DNA of 56,182 bases from Streptomyces rhizoryzae (GCF_023155275.1 NZ_JALMUV010000050.1:1-56182); one strand, 5' to 3'. Shown: positions 16,927 to 25,716, counted from the stretch's first letter. A program made the numbers and translations. The notes: a model not told the origin generated them from the letters alone.

Positions 16927-18012
16927 ATGGCGTACCGATACTTGACCCTGCACGCTCTCACCGGCACCGTCCTCGCCTGGGATCTGCCGCTCACCGATGT
17001 CGAGTTCGGCCCGGAGCTATGCGGGCCGGGCAGCTTCACCGGTGTCATCGAGCCGCGGTTGGCCAACCTCACGACCGCCCACGTCGATGCCGGAACCACG
17101 CTGCTGTTCGCCGAGCGAGACCACACCCTGATGTGGGGCGGCGTCATCTGGCGCGCGGAGCCCGAGGGACAGAAGGTGCGGCTGGAGGCGGCCGGCTTCG
17201 GCTCCTACCTCACCAAGCGGCACGACCTCCACGGCAACCTCGACGGCCGCGGGCCGTGGGTGAACGCTGACCCGTGCCAGGTGATTCGCGATGCCTGGGC
17301 CTACTGCCAGGCCCAACCAGATGGAGACCTCGACGTCACGGTTGACGCGACGACGTCCGCGGCGAAGGTCGGCACGCCGGCCGAGCCCTATTCCACAGCG
17401 TGGTGGGAGGCGCCGCCCCTCAACACGGTGGTCGATGACATGGTGGCCGTGGCCGGCGGTCCGGAGTGGAGCGAGACCGTCGCCTGGTCCGGCAACGCTC
17501 CGACGCGGCGCATCCGGATCGGTTGGCCGCGCCTGGGGACGCGGCGGCAAGACATCAGCTTCACCTCGGGCATCAACGTCATCACCACCGTGCCGGTGGA
17601 GTACGACGCCGACAACTACGCCCAGGTCGTCGTTGGACTCGGCGCCGGGGAAGGCCGGTCCCGACGCCGAGCTGTGGACGCCGCCCGGAACGGCCGCCTG
17701 CGCCTGGAGCAGGTCCTTGAAGTGCCCAACGAGAAGGCCAACGACCGACTCGCCGCGCGCGCCCGCACCGAGCGGGTGAGCCGGTCGGTCATCGGAGAGG
17801 TCACCGAGGTCGTTCTGCGCGACCACCCGGCGGCCCGTATCGGCTCGTTCCAGATCGGCGACGACGTGCGCGTGCGCCTGAACGACGAATGGACCCAGTA
17901 CGACGGCTGGGCGCGCATCACGGGGTGGAGCTTGAGGCCGCCGTCCGACGACGAACCGGAACAGGTCACTGTGCAGCTGGTGCGGGCAGACCGCTATACC
18001 TATGGAGCCTGA
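16927..18012 (+). CDS. ReqiPepy6 Gp37-like minor tail protein
   Basis: I choose ATG 16927, two bases after the previous stop, giving 361 aa. The protein has a beta-rich N-terminus (PELCGPGSFTGVIEP, LLFAERDHTLMWGGVIW) and a C-terminal VTVQLVRADRY ending. This resembles the Gp37-like tail proteins of actinophages, which sit at the tip next to the fibre gene. The family name is given from pattern memory and should be confirmed. Confidence 0.55.
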   Translation: MAYRYLTLHALTGTVLAWDLPLTDVEFGPELCGPGSFTGVIEPRLANLTTAHVDAGTTLLFAERDHTLMWGGVIWRAEPEGQKVRLEAAGFGSYLTKRHDLHGNLDGRGPWVNADPCQVIRDAWAYCQAQPDGDLDVTVDATTSAAKVGTPAEPYSTAWWEAPPLNTVVDDMVAVAGGPEWSETVAWSGNAPTRRIRIGWPRLGTRRQDISFTSGINVITTVPVEYDADNYAQVVVGLGAGEGRSRRRAVDAARNGRLRLEQVLEVPNEKANDRLAARARTERVSRSVIGEVTEVVLRDHPAARIGSFQIGDDVRVRLNDEWTQYDGWARITGWSLRPPSDDEPEQVTVQLVRADRYTYGA

Positions 18013-18014
18013 CC

Positions 18015-19598
18015 ATGACCAACCAGATTGCCAACCTGGCGGCCCGCCTGGCAGCGGTCGAACGGCGCCTGGCCAGCACAGCTCGTACGGCCCAGCTCGC
18101 CTACTCCTCCATCGAGGACGGCGCGATCAACGTCTTCGACCAGGACGGGTCCCTGCGTGCGGTGATCGGCCAGCAGCCGGACGGTACCACCGGCATCAAC
18201 ATCGTCAACGGCCCCCCGCCGCCCACACCGGCTCCCCCCACCGTCAACTCGGTCCTCGGTGGCGTGGCCGCAGCATGGGATGGGAACTTCGTTGACTCGG
18301 TGGCCGCACCGCTGGACTTCGCCAGGATCGAGGTCCACGCGGCCGGTCTTGACAGCTTCACGCCGAGCGCGGCCACTCTCTGCGGCACGCTCGACTCCCC
18401 GCGCGGAGGCACGCTGACGATCCCGGCCGACCAGCCGCTCTACGTGCGCCTGTTGGTGCGAAACACCTCAGGGGCCGCGTCAGCTCCATCTGCCCAGGCC
18501 GGGCCCGTGGGCCCAGCCCCAGTCATCGCGCAGGAAGTTCTGGACGGGATCATCAGCGAAACCAAGCTGGCCCGCGACGCCGTGACCAGCGCGGCGCTCG
18601 CGCTCGGCGCGGTCAATACCAGTGCGATCGCCGATGACGCCATCACCACACCCAAGCTCCTGGCAGGGGCGGTCACAACGGACAAGCTGTTCGCCTCAAG
18701 CGTGACCGCCGAGAAAATCGCGGCCCTCGCGGTCACGACCGACAAGTTGAGCGCGCTCGCCGTTACCGCTGACAAGGTTGCCACCAACGCAATCACGGCG
18801 GCGAAGATCGCTGCCGGTGCCATCGACGCCACCCACATCAAGGCAGGCGCCATCACTGCGGACAAACTCGACGCCGGCGCCATCAACGGCAAGGTCGTCA
18901 CCGGCGCAACCATCCGCACGGCGGACAGCGGTCGGCGGATCGTCCTCAACCCGTCTTCGGACTCCGAACCCGCGCTGGAGATCTACTCCGGATCCTCGTC
19001 GGAGACGGCACCCGGACGAGTGCGTGCCAGCGTGCTGGACATGGGCAACTGGCTGCAGCCGGAAGTCGTATTGGAGTCCCCAGCGGTGGCCAGCTCCAGG
19101 GCGGATGTGACACTTCGCTCGCCGGAACTGAACGGCATGGGCCTGGTGAGGTTGGAGCCCTCCGACCAACTGGATGGCTACGCCCACATCACCGTGAAGA
19201 ACGGCGGTCCGAACGGCGACTCTGAACTCACGCTCTACGGCTCCCGCGGCGGCAACGTGGGCGGGGGCTCCCATTCCATGGTGCTCAAGGGAACCGGGAT
19301 CACGTGGAACAGTGGCACGCGGCAGATGACCTTCAGCGGAGGCGTCCTGCGGGCCCCGAACATCGTGTCTGGCGCTGTGTCGATCACCCCCACGGCTAAT
19401 ACGCCCACATCTGTCACAGTCAGTGGACTGAGTGTCGCGGGGACAGTGTTCCGCGCGTTCGTCACGGCGAATGCCTCGGTGCCTGGCTCAGTGGCGGAGT
19501 GCACCGCGACTAACGTCACCGCGAACGGCCTGACGGTATGGATCAATCGGTCCACAACCGCAACCACGAGCGTCTGGTACCTGATCATCGGGAGCTGA
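18015..19598 (+). CDS. Tail fibre or tip protein with repeat region
   Basis: From ATG 18015 the protein is 527 aa. It opens with a coiled-coil heptad segment (NLAARLAAVERRLAS). From about residue 205 to 300 it carries eight or so ten-residue repeats of the kind AITTPKLLAG, AVTTDKLFAS, AVTADKVATN, which form extended trimeric shafts in fibres. The C-terminal 220 residues are beta-rich and end in a hydrophobic strand, so they may be the receptor-binding head. It overlaps nothing and is the last large late structural gene. Confidence 0.8.
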   Translation: MTNQIANLAARLAAVERRLASTARTAQLAYSSIEDGAINVFDQDGSLRAVIGQQPDGTTGINIVNGPPPPTPAPPTVNSVLGGVAAAWDGNFVDSVAAPLDFARIEVHAAGLDSFTPSAATLCGTLDSPRGGTLTIPADQPLYVRLLVRNTSGAASAPSAQAGPVGPAPVIAQEVLDGIISETKLARDAVTSAALALGAVNTSAIADDAITTPKLLAGAVTTDKLFASSVTAEKIAALAVTTDKLSALAVTADKVATNAITAAKIAAGAIDATHIKAGAITADKLDAGAINGKVVTGATIRTADSGRRIVLNPSSDSEPALEIYSGSSSETAPGRVRASVLDMGNWLQPEVVLESPAVASSRADVTLRSPELNGMGLVRLEPSDQLDGYAHITVKNGGPNGDSELTLYGSRGGNVGGGSHSMVLKGTGITWNSGTRQMTFSGGVLRAPNIVSGAVSITPTANTPTSVTVSGLSVAGTVFRAFVTANASVPGSVAECTATNVTANGLTVWINRSTTATTSVWYLIIGS

Positions 19599-19603
19599 TC
19601 GAA

Positions 19604-19807
19604 ATGACCAATCCGTACCCCACTGAAGTGTCCGAATGGCCGTGCGTAACGCTCATCGCCACCTGCAGAACCCGGGGCTGCCCTGCCGAAGGGGTCCCTT
19701 TCGAAGGCGTCTACTTCGAAAACCTTGAGCCTCCTCTTTATCGAGGCCAGTGCGGGCAGTGCGGGCAGGTCTCAGACCTGCGGACTCCTATGGGTGCCCC
19801 TGCCTAG
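19604..19807 (+). CDS. Small Cys-rich phage protein
   Basis: This 67-aa protein starts six bases after the fibre stop with GGGAG upstream. It has CRTRGCP and CGQCGQ, a probable four-Cys zinc ribbon. Similar short proteins follow fibre genes in many actinophages, with no known function. Its 3' end overlaps the convergent gene at 19788 by 20 bp. Confidence 0.65.
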   Translation: MTNPYPTEVSEWPCVTLIATCRTRGCPAEGVPFEGVYFENLEPPLYRGQCGQCGQVSDLRTPMGAPA

Positions 19808-20405
19808 TGATCTCTCCTGTAGACCGCTGCTCTTGTTGGCGCACCAGGTCATCGAAGCTCAGTTGGCGCGCCTGATCTTTGCTCTCAAGGCCGTCGGCCC
19901 ACACGGCCCAGCGGTTTTTCCTATTGTGCCATGGCCCGTACACATGCAAGCCATTGGAGAGCTGCGCCACCAACCTGAAATGAGTGAATTTCTCTCCACG
20001 CCAAGGTGACTCGCCTTCGATCCATTCGATGTCGCAGATGCACGGAGCTGCGCCGAAAGGCTCAACTTCCCCAAGTGGCTCATCTTCTACCGGATTGGCG
20101 TGTCGAATTGCTTTTACGGGCCTACTTGGGAAAGCCTCCGTGGGTGCCAGGAATCGCCGACGGCCGCGCTCGCTCAGGTAAATTCTCATCGAGGTTACCT
20201 TTGTTGAGTTTTGACCGTGATTGAAAAGGATGAAAGATACCGTGTCTTCGGAATCAGAGGAACCGGGGGAATGAAGCACTCTCACTCCTTTGATTCTTGC
20301 GAGCGGTTTTGCTCTCCTGTACGTGGCGTAGGCGATAAGCATGCTGCAAGCGGTGAATAGTGCACTTGCCGAGGAGACGATGATGGCGATGGTAGGCAGT
20401 GACAT
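19788..20405 (-). CDS. Single-pass membrane protein, possible prophage moron
   Basis: I start at the ATG at 20405, seven bases after GGGAAGGA, giving 205 aa. Residues of about 5-26 are hydrophobic (TIAIIVSSASALFTACSMLIAY), so the protein is anchored by its N-terminus. The rest is a soluble domain with RIKGVRVLHSPGSSDSEDT and a C-terminal charged tail. It is the only leftward gene in the late block, and its codons are less GC-biased than those of its neighbours, which suggests a later gain. Such genes between fibre and lysis modules often change host properties such as superinfection resistance. I do not recognise the family. Confidence 0.7.
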   Translation of the reverse strand: MSLPTIAIIVSSASALFTACSMLIAYATYRRAKPLARIKGVRVLHSPGSSDSEDTVSFILFNHGQNSTKVTSMRIYLSERGRRRFLAPTEAFPSRPVKAIRHANPVEDEPLGEVEPFGAAPCICDIEWIEGESPWRGEKFTHFRLVAQLSNGLHVYGPWHNRKNRWAVWADGLESKDQARQLSFDDLVRQQEQRSTGEITRQGHP

Positions 20406-20576
20406 GCTGCAATCCTTCCCGTGGGCCGACTCGTCTAGCTTCGGGTTGAGCAACATTTGCGGTTTCGCCGAGGTTTTCTTTCAGAGTGCGGGGCAGGCTG
20501 CGTGGTGACCCCATCAACATGCACGTTGGAGACGTCACGTCGGAGACTAGACTTCGGAGTACGGTGCGGGGCCGCG

Positions 20577-20915
20577 ATGGAGGACGACGCCGTGACCGAG
20601 CCGCAGGGCCAGGACCCCACTCCGTGGGAGCTGCTGCGGGCCATGCAGCAGATGCGCGACGACCTGCGCTCCGACTTTGCCGCGCTCGGGGCCAGGCTCG
20701 CCGAGATGGTGACAAAGATCCAGTACGAGGCCGACCGGCGCACCGACGAGCTGAGAATCAAGGCCGTCGAGGACGACGTCGCGGCCATTCAGCGTGAGCG
20801 TGACGAGGAGCGTCAAGAGGCCCGGTCCGTCCGCCGATTGGCGCTTACGGCCCTCGTCGCGCCGGTTGTCGTCGGGGTGATCGTCGCGATCGTGATCGGC
20901 AAGCTCGGACTGTAA
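20577..20915 (+). CDS. Coiled-coil protein with C-terminal membrane anchor
   Basis: From ATG 20577 the protein is 112 aa (GTG 20592 is an alternative). Residues of about 18-80 are a charged helix (LLRAMQQMRDDLRSDFAALG, then EDDVAAIQRERDEERQEA), followed by a membrane segment LTALVAPVVVGVIVAIVIG. The layout resembles XhlA-type lysis proteins. It lies just upstream of the endolysin and may assist the holin. Confidence 0.6.
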   Translation: MEDDAVTEPQGQDPTPWELLRAMQQMRDDLRSDFAALGARLAEMVTKIQYEADRRTDELRIKAVEDDVAAIQRERDEERQEARSVRRLALTALVAPVVVGVIVAIVIGKLGL

Positions 20916-20951
20916 GCTCGCAGCAGGCGCGGGGGAGAACTGGAACGCGCC

Positions 20952-21797
20952 ATGCCTGACCTGTGGCTGCCCGGAGCCGAGCGGCACCCGCTCAGCGATA
21001 CCGCACCCACCGACACCCAGTACGCCCCGCGCGTGATCTGGCACATCACCTGGGACAAGAACGGCACGGCCGCAAAGCCCGCCGACCTCGTCCCGTTCGA
21101 CCAACTCGTGCGGTACTTCACCGGCGCGGGCAGCGGAGCGGCTCCGCACCTGCTGTGGGACCCGTTCACCGGGAGGTCCGCCCAGTTCTACCCGGCCAAC
21201 AGCCGTGCCAAGTCCGTAGTCGACACCGCCGGCGGCACACGGACGAACCGCACGGGTCGGCTGTGCCTCCAGGTGGAGACGCTGTTCTTCCCCTACTGCC
21301 GCGTCAACGGGAAGTCGTACGCAACCGTGCGGGACACCCCTGCCAAGGGACTGGACGCGATCCTGGCCTGGGCCCGGAGCTGGGGCGTGCCCGACGTCTG
21401 GCCGATGGGTTTGCCTACGTGGAGCGCGAACCGCGACGAGCACACGTGGGAGACCGCTGGCGGGCACTACGGTCACAGCCAGGTGCCCGAGAACGAGCAC
21501 AACGACCCCGGACCGATGCCGACCTGGCCCACCACGACTCCGGGGCCCAAGCCGGGACCGCCGCCGTTTCCCGGCCGCGGCGCCTTCGGGCCCGGCAAGT
21601 CGAACGCCTCGATCCTCCTCCTCGGGCAGCAGCTCGTTCGGCGCGGTTTCGGCAAGCACTACCGCGTCGGCCCGTCGCGCGACTGGGGGGAGGCGGACCG
21701 TCTGAACGTCCGGGCCTTCCAAATCGCACAGAACTGGAGCGGTTCCGATGCCGACGGCTACCCCGGCCCGCAGACCTGGGCCCGTCTCTTCGCCTGA
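20952..21797 (+). CDS. Endolysin, N-acetylmuramoyl-L-alanine amidase
   Basis: The protein is 281 aa. The N-terminal 180 residues match an Amidase_2/PGRP-type domain: His in VIWHITWD, SRAKSVVDTAGGTRTN, and GHSQVPENEHNDPG, which supplies the second zinc histidines. A Pro-rich linker (TTTPGPKPGPPPFPG) joins it to a C-terminal peptidoglycan-binding-like domain of about 70 residues (WGEADRLNVRAFQIAQNW, YPGPQTWARL). There is no signal peptide, so release should depend on the holin encoded next. Confidence 0.85.
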   Translation: MPDLWLPGAERHPLSDTAPTDTQYAPRVIWHITWDKNGTAAKPADLVPFDQLVRYFTGAGSGAAPHLLWDPFTGRSAQFYPANSRAKSVVDTAGGTRTNRTGRLCLQVETLFFPYCRVNGKSYATVRDTPAKGLDAILAWARSWGVPDVWPMGLPTWSANRDEHTWETAGGHYGHSQVPENEHNDPGPMPTWPTTTPGPKPGPPPFPGRGAFGPGKSNASILLLGQQLVRRGFGKHYRVGPSRDWGEADRLNVRAFQIAQNWSGSDADGYPGPQTWARLFA

Positions 21798-21823
21798 ACC
21801 CCGCACCTGAAAGGACCCACACG

Positions 21824-22078
21824 ATGAACCTGTACGCATCCCTCCTGCGCACCGGCGTGCCGGCCGTGGTCGGCTGGCTCGTCGCAGTGGCCCTGCGGCA
21901 TGGCCTCGACCTCGACCCGACCGCCGTCACCGGAGTGCTCACGCCGATCGTGATCTTCGTCTACTACGGCGTGTTCCGCTTCGCCGAGGAGCACCTGTCA
22001 CCCCGCTTCGGGTGGCTGCTCGGCTACGCCCGCCCGCCCAGGTACGAGGCCCCGCGGGTTCCGCTGCCGAAGACCTGA
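21824..22078 (+). CDS. Putative holin
   Basis: This 84-aa protein has two hydrophobic segments (about residues 8-25 and 36-54) joined by a short turn and a charged, proline-rich tail ending APRVPLPKT. The size, topology and position 26 bp after the endolysin fit a class II holin of actinophages. It starts at ATG 21824 with GAAAGGA upstream. Confidence 0.75.
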   Translation: MNLYASLLRTGVPAVVGWLVAVALRHGLDLDPTAVTGVLTPIVIFVYYGVFRFAEEHLSPRFGWLLGYARPPRYEAPRVPLPKT

Positions 22079-22105
22079 TCCGATCGGCGCTGTGTGAACA
22101 GGAAG

Positions 22106-22133
22106 AAGGCCCCCGTCTCGCGACGGGGGCCTT
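22106..22133 (+). terminator. Late-operon terminator
   Basis: AAGGCCCCCGTC and its complement form a strong GC hairpin 28 bases after the holin stop. No T-run follows. A near-copy of the start-associated element (GACCTCTTGGAA, 22135-22146) follows directly but has no start codon. Confidence 0.75.
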
Positions 22134-22181
22134 CGACCTCTTGGAAGCACCCACACTACTCGATCTCCGGAGTCTTCGAAC

Positions 22182-22204
22182 CCCTCTCCCGCGCTGGTTA
22201 CAAT
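22182..22204 (+). promoter_or_regulatory. Promoter for the early HTH gene
   Basis: TACAAT at 22199-22204 lies 17 bases after a weak TTCGAA at about 22176-22181. The expected start of transcription near 22211 falls just upstream of the AGGAGG and GTG of the next gene. This also argues against the ATG at 22207 as a start. Confidence 0.5.
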
Positions 22205-22239
22205 CTATGTGCGCACGTAGGGCGATCAGGAGGCCAGGA

Positions 22240-22827
22240 GTGGCAGGGGACGAGCGGGAAGTGGCGAGAAAGCCATACCTGGCCGGCGGGGCGGAGTTCG
22301 CTGCGCTCTACGGTGTGAAGCGGCTCCAGGTCAGTCAGTGGATCAGCCGTGACCACACGCTCGACTACCGGTACGCGAAGATCATCAGTGGGTCGCCCTA
22401 CTGGTTGCTGAAATTCGTGAAGGACTTCGGACAGTCCACCCCGCGCGTGAAGCACCTCAACGAGGCGGAGCTCGACCGGTTGATCAAGGAGCAGGATCCC
22501 GGGTACTGGGTCGGGGAGGTCAGTCAGCTCCCGCCGCTGGTCGGGCAGGCCGAGCTGACGGCTCTTTTCCGGCTGTCCGACGCGGCGCTGCTGCGGAAAG
22601 CGGTCAGCACGGGCCGCTTCCGCCCCCCGGACTACACCCTCTCCGGATCGCCGATCTGGCTCCTTGAGCCGGTGGTGGAAGATGCACCCGCGCTTCAGGC
22701 CGGCGCCCGCGGTGTGGCCTGGGCGCTCGATGAAGAAGTCCTGGCCGCGCTGCGCGACGGCACGTACGACGGTCCCGGAGCCAGGATCGTGCCGCGCGGC
22801 AAGGCAGCCCGCAAAGCTTCCAACTAG
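22240..22827 (+). CDS. Putative DNA-binding protein, early region
   Basis: I choose the GTG at 22240, six bases after AGGAGG, giving 195 aa. The sequence FAALYGVKRLQVSQWISRDHTLDYRYAKIISGSPYWLL reads as a helix-turn-helix with a short wing. A related unit recurs later (LTALFRLSDAALLRKAVSTGRFRPPDYTLSGSPIWLL), so the protein seems to hold two tandem copies, each about 45 residues, around 15-60 and 95-145. Proteins of this kind are common near the start of actinophage early regions. It may control the early promoters. Confidence 0.6.
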   Translation: MAGDEREVARKPYLAGGAEFAALYGVKRLQVSQWISRDHTLDYRYAKIISGSPYWLLKFVKDFGQSTPRVKHLNEAELDRLIKEQDPGYWVGEVSQLPPLVGQAELTALFRLSDAALLRKAVSTGRFRPPDYTLSGSPIWLLEPVVEDAPALQAGARGVAWALDEEVLAALRDGTYDGPGARIVPRGKAARKASN

Positions 22828-22850
22828 CCAGCGCCGTACGTGACTTGTGC

Positions 22851-22883
22851 TTGATCCGCGCCACTACTGCATATAGAATAGAA
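22851..22883 (+). promoter_or_regulatory. Early promoter, TATAGAAT type, copy 1
   Basis: TTGATC at 22851-22856 and TAGAAT at 22874-22879 are 17 bp apart. The -10 region sits in TGCATATAGAATAGA, which recurs almost unchanged at three other places and in a weaker form at a fourth. It drives the recombination operon beginning at 23045. Confidence 0.75.
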
Positions 22884-23044
22884 GCGTACCCGTTCGGGTG
22901 CACCTCTATTCGCTTGGTGGTGAGATGGGATGCTCCAGGGGGCCGCCCGTTGGGTGGCCGGTGTGGCTGTCGATCGACAATTCTCTTCGGCAAAGATAGA
23001 TTCCAACACTCCATGTGTCGAGGTTCTATCTGAGGGGGAGAGCC

Positions 23045-23389
23045 TTGCTGATCGACCAGCCGCCGTTGTTCGGCACCATCCAGCCCGTTCGCCACCCCGC
23101 CGATGCCGGCGGGCTGACCATCCAGCAGCGGTTCGAGGCGTTCCACGCCCTCAACCCCTGGGTGCTCAGGTCGCTGGCGCGGATGACCGCCGACTGCATC
23201 AAGCAGGGGTTCAGCCGCATCGGCATCGGGATGCTCTTCGAGCTCCTGCGCTACCAGTACGGCGCGGCGACCCGCGGCGACGAGTTCGCGCTGAACAACG
23301 ACTACCGCTCCCGGTACGTCCGGCTGCTGCTGGCCGAACACCCGGAGTGGAGAGCACTTTTCGAGGTCCGCGCCTTGCGTACGGACTGA
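23045..23389 (+). CDS. Conserved-looking phage protein of unknown function
   Basis: The TTG at 23045 is five bases after a GGGGGAG and gives 114 aa; a GTG at 23015 in the same frame is an alternative. The sequence QRFEAFHALNPWVLRSLARM and CIKQGFSRIGIGMLFELLRYQY is familiar from short early proteins of actinophages, with no known role. It precedes the recombinase gene by 23 bp. Confidence 0.65.
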   Translation: MLIDQPPLFGTIQPVRHPADAGGLTIQQRFEAFHALNPWVLRSLARMTADCIKQGFSRIGIGMLFELLRYQYGAATRGDEFALNNDYRSRYVRLLLAEHPEWRALFEVRALRTD

Positions 23390-23393
23390 CCAC

Positions 23394-23405
23394 GACCTCT
23401 TGGAG
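23394..23405 (+). promoter_or_regulatory. Start-associated element, copy 1
   Basis: GACCTCTTGGAG ends seven bases before the GTG of the recombinase gene. It contains the GGAG ribosome binding site plus eight conserved bases before it. Copies precede five other early genes. Confidence 0.75.
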
Positions 23406-23412
23406 CCAGATC

Positions 23413-24504
23413 GTGAACGCACCAGCGGGCGCCACCAAGGCGCCCGCCATCAAACTCAAGACCCGCAAGCCGACCGGCATCGTCCCCTGGCCGCTGCTCC
23501 TCATCGAAGGAGAGGAAGGCGCCGGCAAGACCTACTCGGCAGCCCAGTTCTCCAGCAGCGAGCGCATCGGCCAGATGTACTGGATCGACCTCGACGAAGG
23601 GTCGGCCGACGAGTACGCGGCCATCGAAGGCGCGAACTACCTGATCATCGAGCACGACGGAACCTACCGGGACATCCTCGAACAGGTCGAGGCCGTCCAC
23701 GCCGAAGCCCGGCGTGCTGCGGCGGCCGGGGAACCTCCGGTTGTCCTCACCATCGACTCCGGTTCGGCCCTGTGGCGGATGCTGACCAACTGGACGTACG
23801 AGCGGGGCCGCCGAACGCGCAAGAACCGGGCGCTGCTTCAGGAGGACCCCGACGCCGCGTACGACATCGGCCGGAACCTATGGAACGACGCCTTGGAGCG
23901 GTGGAACAGGATCATCTATCTGTTGCGCACCCTCCCCGGCATCGCCATCGTCCTGGCCCGAGGCAAGCAGGTCAGCGCCACCGACGACAACGGCCAGCCG
24001 ATCCCGAACCGGAACGAGTGGAAGGTCTCCGCCCAGAAGGATCTGGGCTTCGACTCCACCTGCTGGGTCCGGATGAAGCGCAACGCCGACCCGCAGGTCA
24101 TCAAGGTCCGGTCCCTGCGGATGCGCGTCGAGCAGAAAAGGCCGCTCACGCTGAGGGACTTCAGCATCGAGGACCTGGTGTTCAACAAGCTCGGCTGCTC
24201 CGTCGAGTCCCAGCCCCGCATCATGCCCGCGCTCGCCGGCGACCTGGTGCAGCCGTGGCTGACGCGGATCGCGGAGCTGAAGGACAAGGACGCCCTCGGC
24301 GCGCTGTGGCGGTCCGTCCCGGACCCGGCCAACCGGCTCAGCCGTGAGGAGATCGCCACCGTCCGGGCCGCCGCCGAGCAGCGGGCTGCCGAACTGGACA
24401 ATCCGCGCTCGGAGATGGGCGAGGGCCCTCTGACCGACGCCGACAAGCTCCGCGCCGCCGCCCAGCGGAAGGCCGCAGAGCAGGACGCGGACGCCGAGCA
24501 GTGA
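23413..24504 (+). CDS. RecA-fold ATPase, Sak4-like recombinase
   Basis: GTG 23413 gives 363 aa. Walker A is GEEGAGKT at residues 33-40 and the Walker B-like VVLTIDSGSALW lies near 110-120. The core resembles the AAA_24/Sak4 group of phage single-strand annealing ATPases. A charged helical tail (residues of about 300-363, rich in AAAEQRAAEL) replaces the rest of a RecA domain. The next gene is a Cas4-like nuclease; together they would form a two-part recombination system. It carries start-associated element 1. Confidence 0.75.
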   Translation: MNAPAGATKAPAIKLKTRKPTGIVPWPLLLIEGEEGAGKTYSAAQFSSSERIGQMYWIDLDEGSADEYAAIEGANYLIIEHDGTYRDILEQVEAVHAEARRAAAAGEPPVVLTIDSGSALWRMLTNWTYERGRRTRKNRALLQEDPDAAYDIGRNLWNDALERWNRIIYLLRTLPGIAIVLARGKQVSATDDNGQPIPNRNEWKVSAQKDLGFDSTCWVRMKRNADPQVIKVRSLRMRVEQKRPLTLRDFSIEDLVFNKLGCSVESQPRIMPALAGDLVQPWLTRIAELKDKDALGALWRSVPDPANRLSREEIATVRAAAEQRAAELDNPRSEMGEGPLTDADKLRAAAQRKAAEQDADAEQ

Positions 24505-24516
24505 CCGGCCCGCACG

Positions 24517-24528
24517 CACCTCTTGGAG
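24517..24528 (+). promoter_or_regulatory. Start-associated element, copy 2
   Basis: CACCTCTTGGAG ends seven bases before ATG 24536. Confidence 0.7.
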
Positions 24529-24535
24529 TCCCCGC

Positions 24536-25666
24536 ATGTCCGTAGCCACCATCGTTGATGGCGTCGCACCCTCCATCTGGAACGCCGCGCACGACGTTGA
24601 CGCCCGCCGTCCCCGGTCGCTGCAGACCCAGCTCGGCGCATCCGACACCGTGTGCGGCCGACGCGCCGCCTACATCCTCCACGGCGTCACCCCGACCGAC
24701 CAGGCCGACAAGCGCACCGCGATCCTCGGCACGTACATCCACGCCGGCCTGCTGGAGTCCGCGCGCACCGAGTACGGGTGGCTGGTCGAGCGCAGCGTCC
24801 AGGACGACTTGATCAGGGGCCACGTCGACGTCGTTCAGCTCGACGCGGCGACGGCCGCCTGCCTGCCTGCGCGGCACCGGCCCGTCATACCCGCCGACGC
24901 GCTCACCGTGGAGGACGTCAAGACGAAGTCCACGTACATGTGGGACCGCGTTCTGCGGTACGGAGCCACGGCTGCAGAGCTGCGGCAGGTGCACCTGTAC
25001 GCGGGCGCGCTGTACGACGTCGGGTTCGAGGACGTTCCGGGCCAGCGGTACCTGGCCCGCTTGGGGCCGCTGGAGATCAAGCGTATTCGCTTCCGCTTCA
25101 TCAACCGCGACAGCGGTGCCGAGCACATCCAGGAGATCGACTTCGATCCCCAGCGTGCGGCCGAGGCGCAGTGGTGGGTGGAGCGCGTACGGGATACCCG
25201 GGACCCCGAGGAGATGCCTCGCGACTTCAACGGGCCGGGACTCGACGCCATCTGCGACTACTGCCCGTTCCGGTCCGTGTGCTGGCCGGGGACCGCGCCC
25301 GGGGTGCCGGAGCAGACGGCGCTCATCCACCACGACGCCGACCGTGAGCAGGCGCTGATCGAGTACGTGAAGGGTCACGAGCTCGCCAGCGAGGGCGATC
25401 GGATCAAGAAGTTTGCACGCAAGAAGCTCGATCGCTCCCCGGCTGGCATCTACGGGCCCAACAGGCTCAGTTGGCGCGGCGGGAACGACGAGGAGGCGGA
25501 CGATGTGGAGGCGATGGTCGACCTCCACGAGGTGGCAGGCATCCCCGTCCCGATGAAGCCGGACGCGGATCGCATGGTCAAGAACCTCAAGGCGGCGGGG
25601 CTCGCCATTCCCCGGCGGAAGACCGGCAGGACGACGCCTGCGGTCATCAGCGTTGCGCCGGCCTGA
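24536..25666 (+). CDS. Cas4/RecB-like PD-(D/E)xK nuclease with iron-sulfur cluster
   Basis: The protein is 376 aa. Cys40 in VCGRRAAYI and the C240-C243-C249 cluster in CDYCPFRSVC fit the four-cysteine iron-sulfur site of Cas4/AddB-type nucleases. The catalytic acid and lysine can be placed at D98 or nearby and in EDVKTKS (D127, K129). It should cut DNA ends for the recombinase encoded directly upstream. The C-terminal 120 residues hold an extra helical domain with a positively charged stretch (KKFARKKLDRS). Confidence 0.75.
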   Translation: MSVATIVDGVAPSIWNAAHDVDARRPRSLQTQLGASDTVCGRRAAYILHGVTPTDQADKRTAILGTYIHAGLLESARTEYGWLVERSVQDDLIRGHVDVVQLDAATAACLPARHRPVIPADALTVEDVKTKSTYMWDRVLRYGATAAELRQVHLYAGALYDVGFEDVPGQRYLARLGPLEIKRIRFRFINRDSGAEHIQEIDFDPQRAAEAQWWVERVRDTRDPEEMPRDFNGPGLDAICDYCPFRSVCWPGTAPGVPEQTALIHHDADREQALIEYVKGHELASEGDRIKKFARKKLDRSPAGIYGPNRLSWRGGNDEEADDVEAMVDLHEVAGIPVPMKPDADRMVKNLKAAGLAIPRRKTGRTTPAVISVAPA

Positions 25667-25689
25667 TCCGGTCCCCTCCTGCTTCCTCA

Positions 25690-25716
25690 GCCCCGCCCGT
25701 GAACCGCGGGCGGGGC
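25690..25716 (+). terminator. Intercistronic GC hairpin
   Basis: GCCCCGCCCG at 25690-25699 pairs with 25707-25716. There is no T-run. It is one of several such hairpins between early genes. Confidence 0.6.

Noticed and set aside
7059..22078. F-type tailocin (headless tail particle)
   Set aside because: The tail and lysis genes alone would fit, but the following 16 kb of replication, recombination and resolvase genes and the att site point to a phage. A tail-only function in the present state cannot be excluded.
22207..22239. ATG at 22207 as start of the early HTH protein
   Set aside because: It lies just after the TACAAT -10 element and before the expected transcription start; the GTG at 22240 has an AGGAGG at the right distance.
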